Shown here: positions 32,309-43,085 of the stretch, in pieces
How positions within the stretch are numbered: the stretch's first letter is position 1
Layout: the number at the start of each line of letters is the position of its first letter
The notes under the pieces: model-generated
Seen by the model: only the letters and a program-made list of their open reading frames with translations
Told to the model about the DNA's origin: nothing
Databases searched by the model: none
Position numbers and translations under genes: made by a program
From: Hemerocallis citrina
Taxonomy: Eukaryota > Streptophyta > Magnoliopsida > Asparagales > Asphodelaceae
Direction: 5' to 3'
NCBI GenBank assembly: GCA_017893485.1
Contig: CM030364.1
Location: 45,932,754-45,996,753 of the forward strand
DNA: 64,000 nucleotides

Positions 32309-34400
32309 ATGGATGCTAGCCAACCATCTTGTTCTCATGCCGTGGATGTATCATCTTTGCATGCACAACAAGGAATTTCGGGTCCATTGGACTCAATCGT
32401 ACTCTATTTGCACGAAGATCATAGGTCTCAGGCGGTGTGGAATGGAGAGACCGAGAATATGAGTTTCCGAATGCACACTATATTGCCGATGCACCCTCGT
32501 ATACACAACTATTTGGTAAATTGCGGAATCTATGGAATGTCCATGTTGGCCAAAGGGAAATACGACCATTCATTACTTACCGCTCTTGTGAAGCGATGGA
32601 GGCCAGAGATACACGTTTCACCTACCTGTTGGTGAGATGACGGTCACGCTATAAGATAGAGTCATCATATCGGGTCTTCCAATCGATGGGGTGGCGGTGA
32701 CCGGGAACCTCTTGTTCAATAAAGTAATGTCGGTTAGAGATTACCTTGGGAGGGAGGTTGAAGAGGACGATAAAGGTGTATTCGTCGGCGAATCAATCCA
32801 ACGTTCGTGGATCTTTTCAGAGTTCAACAATAGTTTGGGAGAGGAACCGACAGACTTTGAAATTCAATGTTACACGCGGACGTATCTTATGTCGATGATC
32901 GGAGGTTTTCTCTTTCCGAATTCTTCCGGTGATGTAGTACATTTAATGAATCTTCCCTTGATTGTCGACATACATAAAGCCAGTCAATATAGTTGGGAAA
33001 GTGCGGCATTGGCTTCTCTTTACCGTACCCTGTGCAATTGTTCAACGGGGTCGATCCAAATGACGAGGCTGATAGGGATATTACAAATTTGGTGTTGGGA
33101 ACGAATACACCTCGGTCGACCCCGAGTAACTGTTCTGTCAAATAATTGGAGAGTGCTTAAGGAGAATTTAGTGTTGAGGGCTCCTTTGGGTGTGTATTGG
33201 ACCGATAAAATCACGTGGAGAGATAACCCATGTGGTGTGTTGATATATTATAGGGATGAGCTCGATCAGATTCGGAAAGAGTACGTCAATTGGACACCGT
33301 ACACGGCCGAAAGGGTACAACATCTACCCCCATTATGCACGGCAAACAATCAACTTTGGTTGACACGAGCTCCACTTATGAATTTCTCTGTCGTGGAGTT
33401 CTATTACACCGGTCGAGTCCTCTGACAATTTAATGCACAACAATTTATCCCAGAGAATAGGATGTACGACCGAAGATTTCACAATATTACCAGTCAAGGT
33501 CGATTGCCAAGTATGGATTGGGCCGATCACCACCGCTCTCATGTAGCAATGTGGAATGAGAAAAAATATGATTTGGTGGTAGAAGGGATTGTACGACGGG
33601 TAGTTGCAAGAAGCTTATATGGCGTGGTACTGTCGTATTACACATTTGATTATTGCTCCACGATCGGCTATCCCCACGGGTATCCAAATACCGATCCCGA
33701 AGCACCAAGTCGAACCACAACCGGCACATTCCACTTCACAACATATGTATCAACCAAAAGGCCTCCTTGTACTGACTCATGGTAAAAATATGTTTTTGTT
33801 AACAAATATTAATTTAAAATTTTCATAGACATTTTGCTTAAACTTGTTTAACAAATTTTGGTTTACTTCTTCTATTATATTTTATTAGTGTTGTAGATTG
33901 ACAACATATGGGATATTGCGCGAAAATGTGCTTGTGTATTAAAAAGTAATGCTTCGAAAGCTTGCAAGGAGATAGCCCGAGAAATCCTCCATCCATGTCA
34001 TTTATCACTTGAAGAGATTGGAGACGGCCCAACCTTCGCAACTCTTTTAGGATCAACCGAGGATACAACTCAACCGCCCTAACCAAGTACTAGACGAGCT
34101 CAACCTCTCCCACCACCAACAACACAAGTTCAACCTCCCTCACCACCACCAAGACAATGTCAATCACCCCCACCCCCATCTAGACAAACAGAAACTTCAT
34201 CTTCACATGGGCAACGGCGGAAGAGTGTCTGACATCCTCCTACGACTTCTCAATTAGCATCACAAGATATTGTAGAAGAATAAGCGGAGCATGAAGAAGA
34301 GATGGGACCCCATGTACCTGGGACACAGGATATTGTAGAACGTATGAGGAAAGTCTCATCTCAAAAGATGAGGCAGCCGCAACACTATACGCCTAGTTAG
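32309..34400 (+). pseudogene. Plant mobile domain (PMD, MAIN-like) gene, decayed
   Basis: ATG at 32309. The first ORF gives LVNCGIYGMSMLAKGKYDHS and RWRPEIH, followed after a frame change by GEMTVTL, GLPIDGVAVTG and a long domain (32691-33425) with FLFPNSSGDVVHLMNL and RPRVTVLSNNWRV; all of this is typical of PMD-C/MAIN-like proteins. It continues after a stop to 33785 (RRFHNITSQGRL). A likely intron follows (donor after 33781, acceptor at 33896), then a Pro-rich tail. Lesions: one base missing near 32612, TAA in place of Gln or Lys after MTVTL (about 32651), TGA at about 33423, and stops in the tail. Plant PMD proteins act in transcription and genome stability; the role of transposon-borne copies is unclear. 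Confidence 0.85.
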
Positions 34401-34709
34401 GTTAAATGTGGAAATGTGTTATTTTGTAACCTTTGAATTGCCCAATTATTGAGATATGTTTTAAATGTGAAACTTTACTAGATTTTGTAAACTTTTTAAC
34501 CTTGGTTGAATGTCAACTTTTGCCATTTATATTGTGTTGCAAATAGAAAACTTGATGCTATGTATTTGCCAATGAATTGTTTGTTGGTGTTAATTATTAT
34601 GTTTATTTTATCGTGTTCATAATTTCATTTGTTGATCATATTCAAGTTGAAGTCTTAAACTACTTCGATTAGATATGTGCATGTTTGTGCATGTTTTGAA
34701 GCAAATTAA

Positions 34710-35391
34710 AAGTAATAGATGCCGTTGTTGGGAATAACGACATCAGTTACATGTAACGTTATTCCCAACAATGGTAACAGTTCAAAACATGCACAATCTA
34801 CTTTAAATTTTAATCTTACTTGTTGCCGCTTTAATTAAAACAATGACATCAGTTATCTCTATTTTTTTGGTAGGACACATTGGCTGCAAGACTCTCTGCC
34901 TCCACAGACGTTCTTTGCAACAACGGCATCATTGCAAACAGTGTTGTTATTATGAGCAACGGCATCAGTTAAATCAATATTTTCCTACCAAATAGATTCT
35001 CTGCCAAATTCTCTGCCTCCACAGACGTTACTGTAAATAATGACATCAGTTAACGGATGTCGTTGTTTGGAACAGCGGCAACAGTTCAAATTTATAACTA
35101 ACCCAAACTATGTAATAAATTTTAACTGTTGCCGCTATTCCAAATAACGGCATCAGTTAACTGATGTCGTTATTTACAGTAATGTGAATGCCATTGTTGG
35201 TGATAGCGGCATCTGTTATAGGCTTTTTTCACACTTGCAAATTATTTTCCAAGTCAGAGAGTAAGCGATTGAGAATAAGATAACTGATGTCGTGTTTCCA
35301 AATAACGGCACGAGAAATTATTTTTAAACAGGTGCCACTATTGGAAACAACGGCATCTAATAACCTCTGTCGTTGTTCACAATAACAGTTT
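34710..35391. repeat. Subterminal array of inverted AACAACGGCATCAGTT-like motifs
   Basis: At least ten copies of a 16-18 bp motif in alternating orientation (for example ATGCCGTTGTTGGG, AACGGCATCAGTT and TAACTGATGTCGTT). The same motif recurs at 31325-31570 at the left side and in the older element at 1-220 and 5672-5770. Adjacent copies in opposite orientation can form hairpins. Confidence 0.75.
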
Positions 35392-35492
35392 ATGCTGACA
35401 TGTCCAAAACTGGGTCAGATCGCTAAATATTTTCGAAAGTGGGTCAGATCCCTCAATATTTTCAAAAAGTTGGTCAGTACGGCAAAAAATTC
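35372..35492. repeat. Right terminal inverted repeat of the PMD-MULE
   Basis: Inverted match of 31221-31345; ends GGCAAAAAATTC next to the 9-bp target duplicate at 35493-35501. Confidence 0.88.
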
Positions 35493-35955
35493 TCAACTTG
35501 CCTAGTAGAGATATTTGATATATACATCACAATGATTAAATCAACTATATCTGATGTCTTCTATTTTTTTTTGAAATTCCATATACATAAAAGTTGTGCT
35601 AATTTTACAATTATAAGTTACTATAAATTTGTTAAAACATTATCGCATTTCAGATGGAGGTAATTTTGGAGGAAAAAATGGGAGAGAGAGAGAGAGAGAG
35701 ACTGTGGATGCCTTGGGGGAAAGGAAAATGTTTTGCCTAGGCTCTCCTCGCTTCATCTCCTGGTCAACCACGCCACATTATCTCCCTTCACATCCCCCCA
35801 GCAACCTAAAAACCAATACCAAAACTAGTTTCCTCACCCCCTTCATCTTCCCATACCCAACCCTAAATCATACTTTCAACCCACCCCAAAAACAAAAATT
35901 TCCCCAAAATTCTCCACCCAAATCCCCAAGACCTCTTCAAGAATGGAAAAATGTT
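35493..35955. other. Interval with GA microsatellite, possible LINE 5' region
   Basis: AT-rich DNA up to about 35640, then a GA repeat (about 35684-35721) and a C/A-rich stretch leading into the ORF1-like region. No gene seen. Confidence 0.45.
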
Positions 35956-35959
35956 GCAT

Positions 35960-37590
35960 GAAGTGGGGCGAATGAGAGAATCTAGCGCAGGAACTATGGT
36001 TTCCATTATTTTAATTGCAAGAAGTTTGGACATCAGGTTAGGGAGTGTTCGATGTTTAGCCGGCGAGAGAGATTGGAAGTGGAAGTGGTTCATAACTTGG
36101 ATTTGGCGGAACATCTACTAGCGTTGCATGCAAGCGCATTCATGCACCTCATCAGTCCCAAATCCTGCCTGGCGAGTAAAGATCTTGAATGTGCTTTAAA
36201 CTTCGAATGGGAAGAAAGTGGTTGGTGGCTGGTGGCTGGGGCTAGTGGTGAAGGCAGTGGCAGAAGGACTCTTTCATTTCTCTGGTTTTACAACAACATT
36301 CACCCCTTGGTCTTTTGGACTTTGGGACAAAGATTACGCCCAAGCCAAGCTACATGTGGATCAACATCTCCATGCTCTCATTCCATATGTGGAATCAAGC
36401 CTCTTTGGAGTAACTAATGAAGCCCTTTACCAAATTCCTAACAATAAGCAAGGGGATGCAAGAGGCGGTAACAAGGGATCAGGCTTTTATTTTGATTGAG
36501 GTGGAAGATATCACTAACATCCCCAAGATACTCATTGTCAAGTACACGATGTCGTGGAATCTAGAAAAGCACGTATATGATTTCCTTGTTCTTCTTCTAC
36601 GGCAGCCTATCCCAGTGGCTGATGTCGAAAATGGAAAGGTCCAGTTGTTCACCACTAGTAGCTCCAATGTTGAGGAGGATCAGGGGACTTTCTGGCGTAA
36701 GAAGGCCAGTGAAGTGTATAAAGTCAAGGAGAGAAAAAAGTGTGGTCCAATCCCGGCAGCAACAGTTCACCCCATGCCATCACCAGCACAGCCGACGGCA
36801 GAGCCATAACAAAAATTTGAAATTCAAAATGAGACGGGAGATTTACGTTGGATAATTAAGGCAGGACAGAAAGTTGTTAAGGATTCGGTTTGGCCAAAAA
36901 CCAGGAGATGATTAGTTTTCAAATTAGTTATTCCCAAAGACCAGGCCACCAAATCAACACCTGAGGCAGAACGTATCAATTCCTCTAATAGCTGCGCAGA
37001 AGATAATCCCTTCATATATGGAGAGTATTCAGCTAGTTTAGAGGAGAATTCCCAGAAATATATGGCGATGGTATGGAAAAACAAAGTGGTTAATCTGCCA
37101 TGCACCTTATTCAACCAAATCAATCCCGCCATCGAGAGGGCCTTAGCCCAAGCCCATAAGGTGATCAAAAAAGTTGCCACATCAATGCAAAGCCCAGGGG
37201 TTCAAGCCCAGATACAAACTCCAAAGCTTTCAGTTCCATCAGCATCCTCCTTGGATTCAAAGGTGCTGCAATGAAAACCAAGGCCAAGCGAAGCATGTCA
37301 CATACCTCAAACATTTCATTACACCCCTTATTTGGTGGCTCCTCCTCCACTAAGTCTCGGGTCCAGCAATCAGCAAAGAAAGCAACTTCCTCTACCAAGA
37401 GCAAGAAGAGATCTTCTAGCTCGGGTACAAGAATTTATAATTCTTTTAAATTGTTGTCTGAGGAAGAACTTGCAGAAGTAGCTCAATCATTGGGAGTTGT
37501 GGCTAAGGGGCCTCGTGCCATAGCAAAGGTTAGGAATCGTGAGAAGAATGAAGCTAGCGCCTCCATGCCAACTACTTCCTCAAAGTGAAT
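35960..37590 (+). pseudogene. LINE ORF1-like region, broken
   Basis: A zinc-knuckle-like NCKKFGHQVREC at about 36010-36050 (the expected first Cys appears to be missing). Then, in changing frames, an unrecognised domain (DQAFILIEVEDITNIPKILI at about 36475), and finally a basic Ser/Lys-rich tail (37271-37588) ending just before ORF2. A knuckle followed by a basic tail ahead of an endonuclease-RT ORF fits LINE ORF1, an RNA-binding chaperone. The middle domain is not one I can name. Confidence 0.5.
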
Positions 37591-37671
37591 TCATTGTCAT
37601 TTGTTTTGCTTATGTTTCTTTATTTAGCTCTAGTGCTTGTTGGCTATTGTTTGTGTGTATTCCATTTCAAA

Positions 37672-40300
37672 TGAAGATAGGAAGTTGGAATGTCATAGGG
37701 CTGAGCATCCCTGAGAAATACTCCATGATCAAAGATGGGATCCTCATCACAAAGTTATTTGTAGTTTGTATGCAATAATAAAAATTGACCAAGCCCAGTA
37801 AAAGAAAACTTACTTCCAGTGGAGGGAATGCTATCACCAAATGGGTGGTCCTATATGCCATTGATAGCTACGGGGGAGTAATGAAAGGCTGGAATGAAGA
37901 TCAAGTTAATGTATTCTATTAATCTATGGATATTTTTTCTGTATCAGTATCACTAAGGAACATGCTAAATGGAACAGAATGGTTTATTACATCTGTGTAT
38001 GCCCCTTTTGAAAAATATGATAGAGAACTCTACTGGCAAAAGATAATCCAAAGAAGATCCCTCTTATACCCATGTTGGCATGTGTGTGGAGATTTCAATG
38101 CAACATTGTCAAACCATGAGGAAAACAGGAGGAAAAGCTCCTTTAGAGACATGGGAGAACTTGATGATACCTTTGCACATCTAAACCTTATAGATATGCC
38201 TCTCTTGGGAAGGGAATATACTTGGTCAAATCTCAGAAACAATCCATCCATGGCAAGGCTTAATAGAATTTTGATCACACAAGAATGGGATGTTTCTATC
38301 CCAAACAACATTCAGTCGTCTTTGCCAATAATTGCTTCAAATAACTGCCCCATTGTGCTATCCCCCTAAGAGTGAATTTCTTCAGATTTGAGAAAGCATG
38401 GTTCATTGATCCCCAGTTTTCAAGCTTAATAACAAGATGATGAAATTCCTTCAACCGCAACAGCACATCAATGGATATATTTGGCTAGAAGCTTACACTG
38501 CTAAAAAAACTCAAAAAATGGAACTACAAAACATTTGGGAATCTAAAACTGACGAAGAATGCACTCCTTGACAGAATTCATGAACTTGGTATGACACTGG
38601 ATTCTAGAGATCCTACCCCAACTGAAGTGAAAGAAAGATGCACTCTAACCGAAGAATATGAGAACTTGGTGCAGGTAGGCACCACTTATTGGAGGCAAAG
38701 AGCAAGAGAGATTTGATTGAAAGAGGGGGATGCAAATCTAAATACTTTCACTGCATTGCCAATGGTAGGAGAAAAAAGAATTTCATTTACTCTCTGCAGG
38801 TAGGTGACCAAGTCCTAATAGAGCAAAAGAATTTCAGGTTTCATTTTGATTACCACTTGAAATCTATATGTAGAACTTCAGGTAACCCCTCTTTCAATGT
38901 TATTTGGCCCAGTTTATACCCTAATCACATTGATTTAGGATAGTTAGATTGGCCCTTCACTCTGGAAGAAAATAAGCAAGCAGTTTTCTCAATGAGTGGA
39001 GACAAAGACCCTAGCCCTAATGGTTTCTCATTGAGCTTCTATCACACATTATGGTATGTTAATTCAACAAGACATTGTGAATATGTTCAATGCTCTTTAT
39101 ACAATAAATGGTGACATTTCTAGGATAAATTACTCAAATATCTTACCCATTATATGAAATAAGGCCAATCGGTCCCCTTAATTGCTTATTCAAGATCTTC
39201 ACAAAATTGCTCACCAACAAATTGAGTCTCATGCTCGAAAATCTGGTGGCTTCCTCTCAAAGTGCTTTTCTGAAAGGCAAATCAAACCTGGACTGCTTCC
39301 TAGTGGCACACGAACTCATAAATCTATGTTCCAAGAGGAAAAGAGATGTCCTTACGCTTAAAATTGAGTTCAAGAAAGCCTTTGATTCAGTACATTGGAG
39401 CTTCATGGAGGACATGTTGGTTGCAAGAGGTTTTGGACAAAAATGGTGTCAATGGATAGACATGATTCTTCACTCTGCAAAATCCTCTATTCTTTTAAAT
39501 GTCACTAGGGGAGACACAATCCATTGTAAGAGAGGAATCAAAAAGGGTGACCCACTCTCCCAATGTTGTTCATCCTATTGGTTGATGCTCTGGCTCAGAT
39601 ACTCAAATTGAGCTAGGAAAATAAGATCTTCTCTCCTCTAAACATCCCTGGCCCTCTTAGAGATCTCTTTGTCCTCCAATTTGCGGATGATACCTTACTC
39701 TTTTGGACAAGAGATGAACAAGAAGTTATTCATTTGAAGTTTCTCTTGCATCTATTTGTTTATATCTATGCACAAAATCCTCTAGTATACTTTGAAAAAT
39801 CCAGAGTCAAGTAGGATGCATTCTCAAATATCCTACAATGTCAAGAAGAAGAACTGCGCATTAAGTATCTATGTATGATATTGTTAAAAGGTAAGCCAAA
39901 GAGAAGGGAATGGCTGCCAATTATTGCTAGTTCTATCCGTCTTACCTTCTTACTTTGCCTCATTTTTCAACCTCTCATCCTCAGTCATAAGAAGGATAGA
40001 TCAAATAAGGATCAGGTTCTTATGGCCTAAAGTTGATGAAGCCTGCAGGCGCAGAGCTAATATACTATGGGGAAGGATCTGCCAACCTAAGTGCCAAGGG
40101 GGGCGAGGGATTCTAAATCTAACAACTTTCAATCATGCTCTTCTGATGAAATGGTGGTGAAAATTAGTAGCAGACTCCCAGAGTCTAGTAAGCAAGACAC
40201 TCAGCTCACTCTACTACAATGCAAATTTATGTTGATATCATCATCCAACTACAGCCTCTACTTTCTGGGAAGGCATGATGTAAAATGTAATCCTAAATAG
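37672..40300 (+). pseudogene. LINE ORF2: endonuclease and reverse transcriptase, broken
   Basis: Opens MKIGSWNVIGLSIPEK, the start of the AP-type endonuclease. Endonuclease core at 37926-38369 with VYAPFEKYDRELYW, VCGDFNATLS and NPSMARLNRIL. RT: DPSPNGFSL at about 39010, SQSAFLKGKSNLD and FKKAFDSVHWSF (39250-39400), KKGDPLS (39544), then LQFADDTLLFW at about 39676. FADD is intact although the frame around it is broken. A FLW/GGRGILNLTTFNHAL segment (39990-40140) follows. There are at least five frame changes or stops. Confidence 0.88.
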
Positions 40301-40339
40301 AGAATTTCCAAGAATCTTAAAGGATTAATTTTACCAACA

Positions 40340-41463
40340 TGTAGTGCGGATCAAAGTTAGAATTTTAAATAATTAATCGGTTTGATAGAGTTTCAAGAAG
40401 TGAATTAAGTTTAACAAGCCCAATTAATAATTCAGTTCTAACAATCAGTAATTAAATTGCTAAGCGTTCTTAGCAAGTAAAAGATTTGATATTGATTTGT
40501 ACTCTAATTAGGCAAGTCGAACACTCAATCTCGATATTTGTGATCGACAGCTAAATTAAATAATATAATAGAGATGATAAAGCAGTATAACACAAATATT
40601 TGAAAAGTAGAAAGAGTATACTGAGATTCGAAGAAAACCAGCATTAGATCTCGGGTTGGCAGCAACGCAGAACAGAGCAATCAACAACAACAGTAAGAGA
40701 GAGACAGCAGCAACAAAGTCAGCAATGGCAATAGCAAAGGCGACAGCGGCAGCATCGCTGGATGAGGGCGACGACGGAGATCAACGTAGCGAGGTGGGTC
40801 GACAGCGGATTTGGCTGAGGGAGGAGCAGCCAAGGGGCATCTAGGTTTCGATCGGGAAGGAAGCAAAGGGGTAGACGACTGGGGGGGTTCGATCGTCGTC
40901 GACGGAAAACAGGGAAGACGGTAGGGGTGTACGGGGTTGGGCGGCGTGGTCAAGGGGCGGAGCTCAATGGGAAGGGGGCATCATAAATTGCGCCTGAGTG
41001 GCTCGACAGGACAGACGGGTTGGCTGATGGGTTGAGAGATGAGAGAGGAGAGAGGAGAGAGGAGAGAAGGATTAGGGTTTTGAGTAATTTTCTTTGGGGA
41101 TTAGGGTTTGATTTGAGTTGGTTTGGGAATTTGGGGTAGTTTTAGAGTTTATCACAAAGCATAAAATTTTATTAGGACTTATCACAAACCCTAATAAGTG
41201 GATCTCAATTTTATCACACAAAAAGAGAGAGGAAGAGCAAAACTCAACACAATAACTTTTTTAATCAAGAATAGCACGACTTCTCATTAATCTTAAGGCC
41301 TATAAATAGGCTCAAAATAAATCTTGATACAAATCACAAAATATTCTAAAATCTCAAAAATATTCTAATGCATAAAAGAAAGATTACATATGACTATAAT
41401 TGCCAAAAACAAATATAGTACTGAAATAAAATACTAAACTACACAGAATAGATGTCCTCATCA
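40340..41463 (-). repeat. 3' LTR of a minus-strand Ty3/gypsy element
   Basis: Starts on the plus strand TGTAGTGCGGATC (so it ends ...GATCCGCACTACA on its own strand). Its right boundary is near 41460, beside a purine tract (GGAGAGAATGA on the minus strand). On the minus strand AGCCTATTTATAGGCC (about 41306) resembles a TATA/R region. About 1.1 kb. I found no second copy of it in the window. The short ORFs inside are not convincing. Confidence 0.65.
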
Positions 41464-42234
41464 TTCTCTCCGGGTGGGAGAGAGCTCGACCCAGTCGAGT
41501 CAAAACTAGTGATCCTGTCATGGTGCTCCAAAAGATTTGAATCCAGTTGCGGGAGCTCTTCACGATCACTGCAAGTGTTATCTAACTCCGGCTTGTTTTT
41601 CCACCTCACCAAATACTTGTGCATACCACCATCTCTTGTAGAGATTATCTAATCATCTAAAATATTATCCAATTCTTCTGTCGGTGGGTAAATAGTGAGG
41701 GGCAAATGTGGGAATCTCACCATTAGGCTGTAGAGTAGGCTCATCTATAAGAAAATTTCTATGGTGGAATTTTGAGTCTTCATAGAGTACTAGATCCTCA
41801 ATATTGAAAGTCTTACTTATGCCAAAGCCTTTAGGAAGGTCAACGACATAGGTATTATCATTGATTGTATGAAGAATTTTAAATGGGCCTGCAGCACGTA
41901 TGTTCAAGTTCTTAACAGATCCAACTGGAAACCGTTTTGGAAAAATCCGAACCATCACTTTGTTACCAATATCAAAAGTTAAAAATTTCCTTCTAGTATC
42001 TGCTATTAAATTGTAGTTAAAATTATTCTCATTAAGTTCCTTGGAAATTTCTCTATGCAAGCCATGAATGTGATATGCAAATGTGGGTGTAGATTCTGTG
42101 AATCTAGGATGTTCTAACACATGGATAAAATCTATAGGCTGCCAAGTGACTTGGAAAGGAATGGGTGACTCAGGTACACTCAATGATGGTGACTAGACAG
42201 ACTGAATACAATTGAGAGACTGGTCATCCTTTTA
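41464..42234 (-). pseudogene. Ty3/gypsy integrase C-terminus with chromodomain-like end
   Basis: Read right to left: FAYHIHGLHREISKEL, then FDIGNKVMVRIFPKRFP and AAGPFKILHTINDNTYVVDLP (the GPF/Y-type end of gypsy integrase), then after a stop GGMHKYLVRWKNKPELDNT and LDSNLLEHHD, typical of the chromodomain-like tail of plant chromoviruses. The catalytic integrase core, RT, RNase H and protease are absent: upstream the sequence passes directly into the end of gag. Confidence 0.85.
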
Positions 42235-42314
42235 TTCATCAAAGTCATCACTTACATTAGGTTCATAGGTAAACTCATTGTCGGACTCATCAGAGATGAC
42301 TGCGGTACCCTCTA
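42225..42314 (-). pseudogene. C-terminal end of the gypsy gag, cut off by the solo LTR
   Basis: On the minus strand this reads as an acidic segment with SDESDNEFTYEPN followed by a stop, in the frame that the gag at 45719-46698 would have without the LTR. The 5-bp duplicate ctcta marks the break. Seen: the frame and the duplicate. Inferred: that it is the Gag tail. Confidence 0.65.
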
Positions 42315-42899
42315 TGTCACGCCCCGCTTCCCAAAAAGAATACGGAATACGGATACATAATAAAAGTTCAGCGAATGATTTTCATCATCCATAAGCTGTT
42401 CAAGAATCTTTACAATACCTCACAAGATAATCAGAGTCGGATGCAAAAGGCACAACCATTCACGCATAATTGAAACAAGATACCAACAGAAATTACTTGA
42501 AAACCAAATACAATAATCTCAAATAATCAAGTTCTGAACAAGTCAAATATCCTAGATCACATCGTCCAAATACATGATAAATATCCAAGTCATCAAGTAC
42601 ATCTTATTCAAGTTCAAGCAACAAATAGTAATAATAATTATATAAAGCATGCAATCCAGCTCTAGTACATCATCTCGCCAATACCATCTGGCAGCTGTCC
42701 ATCCTGATCTGCAATTATTAAATTTGCAGGAGAAGGAGAAAAGAAGAAAACAAGTACTCGTCAATTGCAAGTCGCGGTCACAAATAGTGTAGGATACAAG
42801 TGCATGGAAATGGGGTGAATCTAAGTATTAAACCTAACATGGTATAATCGTGATGTCCAACATAAACAACTAGCATGGCAAAAGTGAACAAGTGTAAAT

Positions 42900-43085
42900 G
42901 GCATGAATCAAGTGTCAAGAAATCAAGTATTATGTAAATATGCATCAAGTGTCAAGTGTCAAGTGTCATGTAATCATGTATCAAGTGTCAAGTCTCATGA
43001 AATCAAGTCTCATGTATCATGTAGTCAAGTATCAATCAAGCATGAGTATCATGTTCAAGTAACATGTATCAAGTCTTGTAGTGAT
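42900..43085. repeat. Degenerate short tandem repeat in the solo LTR
   Basis: Imperfect repeats of TCAAGTGTCAAG and ATCATGTA-type units, about 9-12 bp each. Confidence 0.6.

Larger units (their letters stand above)
31221..35492 (+). mobile_element. PMD-MULE: Mutator-like transposon carrying a plant mobile domain gene
   Basis: About 120-bp terminal inverted repeats (31221-31345 and 35372-35492), outer ends AAATTTTTTGCC and GAATTTTTTGCC. Flanking 9-mers TCAGCTTGC (31212-31220) and TCAACTTGC (35493-35501), 8 of 9 identical, as expected of a MULE insertion. Inside the TIRs are many inverted copies of a 16-18 bp motif related to AACAACGGCATCAGTT. The only gene is a PMD (MAIN-like) gene on the plus strand; no MuDR-type transposase is seen. 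PMD genes linked to transposons are known in plants; here the terminal repeats and target duplication are directly visible. Confidence 0.88.
35640..40339 (+). mobile_element. Decayed LINE (L1 type) on the plus strand
   Basis: ORF1-like region (35960-37590) followed by an ORF2 with endonuclease, RT and downstream domains (37672-40300). The 3' end is cut by the gypsy LTR at 40340, so no poly-A tail is present. The 5' end is uncertain. Many stops and frameshifts show age. Confidence 0.75.

Noticed and set aside
40656..40953. Short frames on both strands rich in Ala/Ser/Pro
   Set aside because: They fall in the LTR of the gypsy remnant, in GC-rich simple sequence, with no domain.
41384..42183. 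Possibility of an integrated pararetrovirus
   Set aside because: The fragment has the gypsy integrase C-terminus, chromodomain-like tail and an adjacent LTR; no movement-protein, coat or viral RT features are seen.
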